Shown piece after piece: positions 58,678-64,000 of a stretch of 64,000 bases of DNA. This DNA comes from Actinacidiphila alni. GTDB lineage: Bacteria > Actinomycetota > Actinomycetes > Streptomycetales > Streptomycetaceae. The notes beneath the pieces are model-generated. The model made no database searches. It was not told the origin of the DNA and saw only the letters and a program-made list of their open reading frames with translations. The stretch's first letter is position 1. Every line of letters starts with the position of its first letter. The translations under genes and the position numbers were made by a program. The stretch covers positions 124,001 to 188,000 of the forward strand of contig NZ_FONG01000012.1 of NCBI RefSeq assembly GCF_900112845.1, written 5' to 3'.

Positions 58678-60714
58678 ATGCACCGCCCCCTCAGACCATC
58701 CCTCAGGCAGGCGCGCGGCCGCAGGCCGCTGACGCTGGCCGCCGCGCTGGCCCTGCTGGCCGGCCTCACGGCCACCGCCGTCGGCACCACCTCCGCCACC
58801 GCGGACGACCCGCACACCGCCCGGCAGGCCGAATTCACCGCGGCGGCGCACGAGTTCGGCGTACCGCTGCCCGTACTGGAAGCCGTGTCGTACTACGAGA
58901 CCCGGTGGGAGGCGCACGCCGGGCAGTCCAACGCCGAGGCCGGGTACGGCCCGATGAACCTGACGAATCTGACCACCGCGGAACTCGACGCGGACGGCCT
59001 GACCACCCAGTCGCCGCGCTACGCCGACCTGCTCAAGGCCCCCGCCGAGCACACCGCGGCCGTCGCCGCGGGACTGATCGGCGCCGACACCGCGGCCGTG
59101 CAGGGCGACGAGACCCAGAACATCCGCGGCGGCGCCGCGCTGCTCGCCTCCTACGCCAAGGGCTACGGCCACGGGCGGCTGCCGCGTACGGTCGACGGCT
59201 GGTACGCGGCCGCCGCCCGCTACAGCCAGTCCACCGAGAACAAGGTCGCGCAAGTCTTCGCCGACGGTGTGTGGGACACCATGCGCTCGGGCGCCTCCCG
59301 CACCACCCAGGACGGCCAGACCGTCACCCTCGCGCCCGTCCGCGGACTGCACCCGAACCGGGGCGACGTGCGCAAGCTCGGCCTCAAGGAGGTCACGCCG
59401 CCCAAGAGCAGCCAGAAGCCGGAGTGCCCCAAGTCGCTGAACTGCGACTTCATACCCGGCGCCTACACCCTGCTCGACCCGTCGGACCTCGCGGACTACG
59501 GCAGCCACGACCTCGCCGACCGCCCGAACGGCGACCTCGACATCCGCTACATCACGCTGCACAGCACCGACGAGACGTACGACGGCACGCTCGACCTCTT
59601 CCGCGACCCGACCTACGCGGCGGGCGCGCACTACGTCGTGCGCTCCGAGGACGGCCACGTCACCCAGATGATCCCCACCAAGGACATCGCCTGGGACAGC
59701 GCCAACCGCTCCTTCTACCAGCACTCGATCGGCATCGAGCAGGAGGGCTGGGCGACGCACGGCGCGAGCTGGTACAGCGAGAACCTCTACCGCTCCACCG
59801 CCCAACTGGTGCGCTACCTGGCCGCGAAGTACGACATCCCGCTGGACCGCGCGCACATCCTCGGCCACGACAACATCCCCGGCGGCACCGAGTCCGGCGT
59901 CGCCACCCAGCACTGGGACCCGGGACCCGGCTGGGACTGGGAGCACTTCTTCGACCTGCTGGGCGCGCCGATCCACGCGACCGCGCGGCCGGGCAGCGAC
60001 GTCGTCGCCATCAAGCCGGGCTTCGCGCACAACAAACAGACCACCACCTACTGCGACGACGTCCAGGGCTACAAGCAGTTCCCCGGCCCGTACCGCTCCT
60101 TCGACTGCCCGGTGACCTCCACCGGCGACGCGTCGAGCTTCGTCCCGCTGTACACCGCGCCGAGCACCTCCGCGCCGCTGGTCGCCGACCCGTATCTGCA
60201 CCCGGACGGCAGCGCCGGCACCACGGCCATGAACGACTGGGGCGACAAGGCGCCGGCCGGTGAGCAGTACGTCGTCGCCGAGCGCAAGCCCGGCTGGACG
60301 GCCATCTGGTGGGGCGGCACGAAGGCATGGCTCCAGGACTCCCCGCAGCACCCGACGACGGTGCCGGTGAAGGCGTCCCGGATCGTGCCGAAGGCCGGGA
60401 AGACCTCGATCCCCGTCTACACCACGGCCTACCCCGAGGCGTCCGTCTACCCGGCGGACTTCGTGGCCTTCGAGGGCGGCACCCCGCCGCGCGCCCAGCT
60501 CGCCCGCGCCAAGTACACGATCCCCGCGGGCCAGTCCTACGTCGAGTCGGGCCCGGCCGAGCGCACCGACTCCTACTTCGCCATCTACTACGACGGCTCC
60601 GCGCCCTACGACCAGCACGACTTCGTCGGACAGACCAAGGTCTACGAGATCGTCTACAACCACCGCGTGGCGTTCGTGGACGCGGCGGACGTGGACGTCG
60701 TCCCGGCGAAGTGA
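58678..60714 (+). CDS. Secreted N-acetylmuramoyl-L-alanine amidase with N-terminal lysozyme-like domain
   Basis: 678 residues; the ATG follows CGAGGAGCCCGG. Signal peptide to about 42 (TSATAD). The segment at about 55-200 (VPLPVLEAVSYYETRWEAHA, then AEAGYGPMNL) resembles a lytic-transglycosylase-type helical domain with Glu in YETRWE. An Amidase_2 domain (about 285-430) has zinc ligands H295 in YITLHSTDE, H397 in AHILGHDNIPGG and an Asp in HWDPGPGW (about 414). Two or three SH3-like beta domains may follow to the C-terminus. It cleaves the bond between MurNAc and the stem peptide. The combination points to a large wall-turnover or lysis enzyme. Confidence 0.92.
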   Translation: MHRPLRPSLRQARGRRPLTLAAALALLAGLTATAVGTTSATADDPHTARQAEFTAAAHEFGVPLPVLEAVSYYETRWEAHAGQSNAEAGYGPMNLTNLTTAELDADGLTTQSPRYADLLKAPAEHTAAVAAGLIGADTAAVQGDETQNIRGGAALLASYAKGYGHGRLPRTVDGWYAAAARYSQSTENKVAQVFADGVWDTMRSGASRTTQDGQTVTLAPVRGLHPNRGDVRKLGLKEVTPPKSSQKPECPKSLNCDFIPGAYTLLDPSDLADYGSHDLADRPNGDLDIRYITLHSTDETYDGTLDLFRDPTYAAGAHYVVRSEDGHVTQMIPTKDIAWDSANRSFYQHSIGIEQEGWATHGASWYSENLYRSTAQLVRYLAAKYDIPLDRAHILGHDNIPGGTESGVATQHWDPGPGWDWEHFFDLLGAPIHATARPGSDVVAIKPGFAHNKQTTTYCDDVQGYKQFPGPYRSFDCPVTSTGDASSFVPLYTAPSTSAPLVADPYLHPDGSAGTTAMNDWGDKAPAGEQYVVAERKPGWTAIWWGGTKAWLQDSPQHPTTVPVKASRIVPKAGKTSIPVYTTAYPEASVYPADFVAFEGGTPPRAQLARAKYTIPAGQSYVESGPAERTDSYFAIYYDGSAPYDQHDFVGQTKVYEIVYNHRVAFVDAADVDVVPAK

Positions 60715-60736
60715 CTCTCGTCCGGCAAGACAGGCC

Positions 60737-61681
60737 CTAGCCCTTGCGGTCACCTTCGAGCGCTTCGTGGGTGACCCGCAGGGCGTGGCTCGAGGTGTCG
60801 AAGGTCCGCTGGGCCACGCACACGAACAGGCAGTCCACGACGACCAGTTGACTGATCCGGCTGGCCATCGCGCCCGGCCGGAAGGTGGTTTCCCGGCCCG
60901 CCGACACCAGGACGAAGTCGGCGAGCCGGGCGGCCGTGGAAAGCGGGTGATTGGTGATCGCCACGGTCACCGCGCCCCGGTCGGCCGCCCGCCGCAGCGG
61001 CGCGAGCACGTCCCGGCTCTCGCCGGAGTGCGAGACCGCCAGGAAGACATCGCCCTCGCCGAGCAGCACCGCGCTGGTCAGCGCCGACTGCGAGTCGCCG
61101 TGCGCGTGGCAGGGCCGCCCGATCCTGGCCAGCTTCTGCTGGAGGTCCTGGGCGACCAGGCCCGAGGCGCCGACCCCGGCGATGTGCAGCTGGCCGCCGC
61201 CGCACACCGCCTTGACCGCGCCCGCCAGCTGCTCCGCGTCGAGCTGCGTCGCCGTCTCCAGCACCGCCTGCGACTCGGTGTGCACCAGCTTGGCGATCAC
61301 CTCGGCGGGCGAGTCCGCCTCGGTGATCCCCGAGGTCAGCGTCGAGCGCGGCGCCTGCCGGGCGGCGGACGCGGCCAGCGCGAGCCGCAGCTCCGGGTAG
61401 CCGGCGAAGCCCAGCGCCCGCGCCGTCCGCACGATCGAGGACTCGCTGGTGCCGGCGAGCGCGCTCAGCTCGGAGATCGTGCTGCGCGCCACCTGCGCCG
61501 GGTCCTCCACGATCAGCGAGGCGATCCGCGCGGCGGCGGGGGTGAGCGAGGGCAGCAGACCCCGCACGGTGGCGGTGAGCGCGTCACCGGCGTCACTGCG
61601 GCCAGTGACGCCCGCCGCTGCCGTGGCCGCTGAGTTGACCGGTCGTCCCGGGGCTGTTTCACGCACGGGGAAAGGATGCAC
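60737..61681 (-). CDS. MurR/RpiR family regulator (HTH_6 + SIS domain)
   Basis: 314 residues from a GTG at 61681 after GGGGGATTC; a GTG at 61666 is possible. The N-terminal HTH (LTPAAARIASLIVEDPAQVA; LSALAGTSESSIVRTARALG) is followed by a SIS domain (about 140-270): LHIAGVGASGLVAQDLQQKL, FLAVSHSGESRDVLAPLRRA and VAITNHPLSTAARLADFVL. SIS domains bind phosphosugars, and MurR-type regulators control amino-sugar or MurNAc-6-phosphate catabolism. It is convergent with the wall amidase, so it may respond to wall turnover products. Confidence 0.92.
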   Translation of the reverse strand: MHPFPVRETAPGRPVNSAATAAAGVTGRSDAGDALTATVRGLLPSLTPAAARIASLIVEDPAQVARSTISELSALAGTSESSIVRTARALGFAGYPELRLALAASAARQAPRSTLTSGITEADSPAEVIAKLVHTESQAVLETATQLDAEQLAGAVKAVCGGGQLHIAGVGASGLVAQDLQQKLARIGRPCHAHGDSQSALTSAVLLGEGDVFLAVSHSGESRDVLAPLRRAADRGAVTVAITNHPLSTAARLADFVLVSAGRETTFRPGAMASRISQLVVVDCLFVCVAQRTFDTSSHALRVTHEALEGDRKG

Positions 61682-61788
61682 CGAGAATCCCCCAAGCGGG
61701 AGCCGCACGGACGGATTCCTCGCGCCGCGGTCCCGCCCGGCCCGATCCCCGGCGGCCCCCACCGAATGTCACACGTGCGGGTGACAAT

Positions 61789-62763
61789 ATGCCGGTGCCC
61801 CCGCCTTCTCCCCCGCTCCCGCCCGAGCCCGCCGACCGCCTCGCCGTACGGCTGGCCGCCCGGCTCCCGTCACCGCTCGTCGAGGTCGCCGACGAACGCT
61901 TCGCCGCCCATGGTGTGCGGCTGCTGTTGAAGCGGGACGATCTGATCCATACCAGTCTTCCGGGAAACAAATACCGCAAGCTGCTGCCGAATCTGGCCGA
62001 GGCGGTACGGGGCGGGCACCGGACGCTGCTGACGTTCGGCGGGGCCTGGTCGAACCACTTGCGGGCCACCGCGGCGGCCGGGCGGCTGCTGGGGCTGGCC
62101 ACCGTGGGGGTGGTGCGTGGTGACGAACTGGCGGGGAAGCCGCTCAATGCGTCGCTGGCGCGGGCCGCGGCCGACGGGATGCGGCTGGAGTTCCTGGACC
62201 GGGCCACGTACCGCCGCAAGGCCGAGCCGGAGGTGCTGGCGGCGCTGGTCGGGCGGTACGGGCCCGCCTATGTGCTGCCCGAGGGCGGCAGCAACGCGCT
62301 CGCGGCCCGGGGCGCGGCCGAGCTGGGCCGGGAGCTGGTCGGCGCCGCGGACGTGGCGGCGGTCGCGGTCGGCACCGGCGGCACCCTGGCCGGGCTCGCG
62401 GCCGGGCTCGGGGACGGCGCAGAGGCGATCGGCTTCCCGGTGCTGCGCGGCGACTTCCTGGCCGCCGAGGTGCTGCGGCTGCAACAGGAGGCGTTCGGCG
62501 GGCGGCGCGGCCGGTGGCGGCTCGACGGCCGCTTCCACCACGGCGGCTACGCCCGTACGACCCCGGAACTGACCGCGTTCGCCGCCGATTTCGGCGCCCG
62601 GCACGAGCTGCTGCCGGAGCCGGTGTACGTGGCGAAGATGCTGCACGGCCTGCTGACGCTGACCGAGGAGGGCGCTTTCCCGCCCGGTACGCGGCTGGCC
62701 GCGGTGATCACCGGCACCAGCACCGGTCCCGGAGGTCCGGACGCTTCAGGAGGTGCCCGATGA
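61789..62763 (+). CDS. PLP-dependent ACC deaminase / D-cysteine desulfhydrase family
   Basis: 324 residues. The fold-type II PLP lysine is in LPGNKYRKLLPNL (K61). Substrate and phosphate motifs are LTFGGAWSNHLRATAAAGRL, YVLPEGGSNALAARGA and VAVGTGGTLAGLAAGL. The family includes D-cysteine desulfhydrases, ACC deaminases and L-cysteate or D-amino-acid lyases; the discriminating residues cannot be judged from sequence alone. Its stop overlaps the ATG of the following AAA ATPase remnant (ATGA), so the two were originally cotranslated. Confidence 0.88.
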   Translation: MPVPPPSPPLPPEPADRLAVRLAARLPSPLVEVADERFAAHGVRLLLKRDDLIHTSLPGNKYRKLLPNLAEAVRGGHRTLLTFGGAWSNHLRATAAAGRLLGLATVGVVRGDELAGKPLNASLARAAADGMRLEFLDRATYRRKAEPEVLAALVGRYGPAYVLPEGGSNALAARGAAELGRELVGAADVAAVAVGTGGTLAGLAAGLGDGAEAIGFPVLRGDFLAAEVLRLQQEAFGGRRGRWRLDGRFHHGGYARTTPELTAFAADFGARHELLPEPVYVAKMLHGLLTLTEEGAFPPGTRLAAVITGTSTGPGGPDASGGAR

Positions 62764-63109
62764 TCATCAGCCGCGCGTACGCCCACATCCCGGCCGGTGA
62801 CGGCGACGACGAGTTCAGCCGGGACCGCTGGCCCTGGTCGGTGCCCGCCGTCGCCGGGCTGCTGCGCGACGGGCTGCGCTTCACCGCGCCCGTCACCTTC
62901 CTCGTCGGCGAGAACGGCTCCGGCAAGTCCACCCTGGTGGAGGCCATCGCCGAGGGATTCGGCCTGGACCCGCCCCGGACGCGGCGATCCTGGAGGTCGG
63001 CGAACGCGGGGTGCGCGCGACGGACTGGGAGGAGCTGGCGATCGTCGACCACTGGCGACGGTATCTGGCCGACCCCCGCTCTTACCTGCGTCACATCATC
63101 GAGCCGTAA
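62760..63109 (+). pseudogene. AAA ATPase gene with an internal deletion and frameshift
   Basis: The ATG at 62760 (after CAGGAGGTGCCCG) starts a reading frame MIISRAYAHIPAGDGDDEFS that includes FLVGENGSGKSTLVEAIAEG, an intact Walker A, and ends its ATPase-like similarity at FGLDP (about 62972). The next 130 bp make sense only in another frame: APDAAILEVGERGVRATDWE, ELAIVDHWRRYLADPRSYLR, HIIEP, stop at 63107. That reads as the C-terminus of the same small ATPase family. The middle, including signature and Walker B, is missing, so the gene is non-functional. Confidence 0.85.
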
Positions 63110-63118
63110 TCTGGTGGC

Positions 63119-63646
63119 ATGATCCGCACCGCGACCCCCGCCGACGTCCCCGTGATCCATGCCCTGATCCGCGAACTCGCCGAGTTCGAACGGGCGCTGG
63201 AGGAGGCGCGGGCCACCGAGGAGCAGCTGCACGCGGCGCTCTTCGGCCCCGACGCGGTGGCGAGCGCGCTGATCGCCGAGGACGGCGGAAGCGAGGGCGG
63301 GGTGGCCGGATTCGCCCTGTGGTTCCGGAATTTCTCCACCTGGACCGGCACCCCCGGCCTGTACCTGGAGGATCTGTACGTCCGGCCGACCGCGCGCGGC
63401 GCGGGCCACGGCAAGGCGCTGCTGGCCGCACTGGCGGCGATCTGCGTGGAGCGCGGCTACGAACGCTTCGAGTGGTCGGTGCTCGACTGGAACGAGAAGG
63501 CGATCGGCGTCTACCGCTCCATCGGCGCCCGCCCGCAGGACGAGTGGACCGTACAGCGGCTCACCGGCCCGGCGCTGGCCGAACTGGCCGCGCGGGCCGC
63601 ACCGGCCGGGCTCGGCGAACCGGCCGCATCGGCGCCCGCCGGGTGA
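63119..63646 (+). CDS. GNAT family N-acetyltransferase
   Basis: 175 residues from the ATG at 63119 (MIRTATPADVPVIHALIREL). The GNAT fold has motif A in LYLEDLYVRPTARGAGHGKALLAALA (R/Q-x-x-G-x-G/A: ARGAGHG) and a motif B-like segment in NEKAIGVYRSIGARPQDEW. It resembles the diamine/polyamine acetyltransferase group (SAT-like), but the substrate is unknown. A TAATCT hexamer at 63107-63112 lies six bases upstream of the ATG, giving a possible leaderless promoter. Confidence 0.92.
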   Translation: MIRTATPADVPVIHALIRELAEFERALEEARATEEQLHAALFGPDAVASALIAEDGGSEGGVAGFALWFRNFSTWTGTPGLYLEDLYVRPTARGAGHGKALLAALAAICVERGYERFEWSVLDWNEKAIGVYRSIGARPQDEWTVQRLTGPALAELAARAAPAGLGEPAASAPAG

Positions 63647-63699
63647 ACCGGGCGAATTCCCATGCGAATTACGTCGGCCGATCCCTACCCACGTTCCGT

Positions 63700-63720
63700 A
63701 CCCATGCGCTTACCATGGGT
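63700..63720. promoter_or_regulatory. Perfect 7-7-7 dyad upstream of the anti-sigma gene
   Basis: ACCCATG (63700-63706), a 7-base spacer CGCTTAC and CATGGGT (63714-63720) form a perfect dyad about 125 bp before the start of the anti-sigma gene, in a region also rich in CCGTACC repeats. It is a candidate regulator binding site. Confidence 0.5.
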
Positions 63721-63842
63721 GACAGAGGTACGGATCCCGTACCGTTCCCCTACCGTGCTCCGTCCGGGCGACAGCGGGGTGCGGATCGCGATAGCGTCGC
63801 TGCGAACCAGAGCAATCACTGTGTGCCACCGTGGAGGTGAGG

Positions 63843-64000
63843 GTGTCCCAGATCGCAGGCGAGCCCGGGTCGAAGGACTTCGTCGAGGTCCGGCTGCCCG
63901 CGGCGGGGGCCTATCTGTCAGTGCTGCGCACGGCCACGGCCGGTCTCGCGGCACGGCTGGACTTCACCCTGGACGAGATCGAGGATCTGCGGATCGCCGT
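63843..64000 (+). CDS. RsbW-like anti-sigma factor (probable partner of SigH), partial
   Basis: The first 52 codons are present. The GTG start follows GGAGGTGAGG. The sequence VSQIAGEPGSKDFVEVRLPA, then AYLSVLRTATAGLAARLDFT and LDEIEDLRIAV, matches the N-terminus of the HATPase_c anti-sigma kinases of the RsbW/PrsH type, where the DEIEDLRIAVDE segment is the N-box. In Streptomyces, this gene precedes sigH, a stress and development sigma factor. The gene continues past the window edge. Confidence 0.82.
   Translation, partial: MSQIAGEPGSKDFVEVRLPAAGAYLSVLRTATAGLAARLDFTLDEIEDLRIA

Overview
The window is about 72% GC, with codon use, sparse rho-independent terminators and gene content of a Streptomycetaceae chromosome (Streptomyces or a close relative). 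Markers are a conservon (CvnA-B-C-D), Ni-superoxide dismutase sodN with its maturation protease sodX, a DasR-type chitinase promoter, HspR-type control of lon, the fused actinobacterial 2-oxoglutarate dehydrogenase, and at the right edge an RsbW-like anti-sigma factor. As I recall it, the order lon / two-component system / sucA / malic enzyme / sodN-sodX / anti-sigma factor of the sigH locus is also that of the core chromosome of S. coelicolor (about SCO5244 to SCO5302), so most of the window looks like conserved core chromosome.

Layout. 0-9.8 kb: zinc-finger/HTH protein, glutathione peroxidase, pentapeptide-repeat protein, an FtsW/RodA-PBP2 cell-wall pair, polysaccharide deacetylase, CapA-like protein, and a divergent pair of diiron (ferritin-like/AurF-like) proteins next to a TetR gene. 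11-14.7 kb: secreted GH18 chitinase under two DasR-like sites, decayed gene fragments, and an NlpC/P60 wall hydrolase. 14.7-20.1 kb: conservon cvnABCD followed by a StyA-like flavin monooxygenase. 20.4-29.3 kb: PP2C-like protein, MarR regulator, GH25 muramidase, Lon, a methyltransferase, a spermidine-synthase-like protein and an OmpR-type two-component pair. 29.6-33.4 kb: sucA.

33.5-46.7 kb is the accessory island. Seven genes lie on the minus strand, in transcription order: trypsin-like VMAP protein, MoxR AAA+ ATPase, vWA (SAV_2336-type) protein, FxSxx-type RiPP precursor, FxsB radical SAM/SPASM enzyme, HExxH (putative 2-oxoglutarate-dependent peptide hydroxylase), and a TIR-NB-ARC-TPR protein. 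It joins a VMAP-type ternary conflict system to a cyclophane-forming RiPP module, and it is flanked by core genes (sucA and a small DUF6104-like gene). The precursor is unusual: the F-x-S motif is followed by nine residues, not two.

46.9-64 kb: DUF6104-like gene, a palindrome-rich intergenic region, a DUF4097/PadR operon with candidate operators, quinone oxidoreductase, malic enzyme, a polar amino-acid ABC transporter, a methyltransferase, a CGNR-type regulator overlapping sodX, sodN, thioredoxin/MerR, a two-domain secreted amidase, a MurR/RpiR regulator, a PLP enzyme translationally coupled to a decayed AAA ATPase gene (internal deletion plus frameshift), a GNAT acetyltransferase, and the start of the anti-sigma gene. 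I saw no tRNA, rRNA, CRISPR array, insertion sequence or prophage structural genes.
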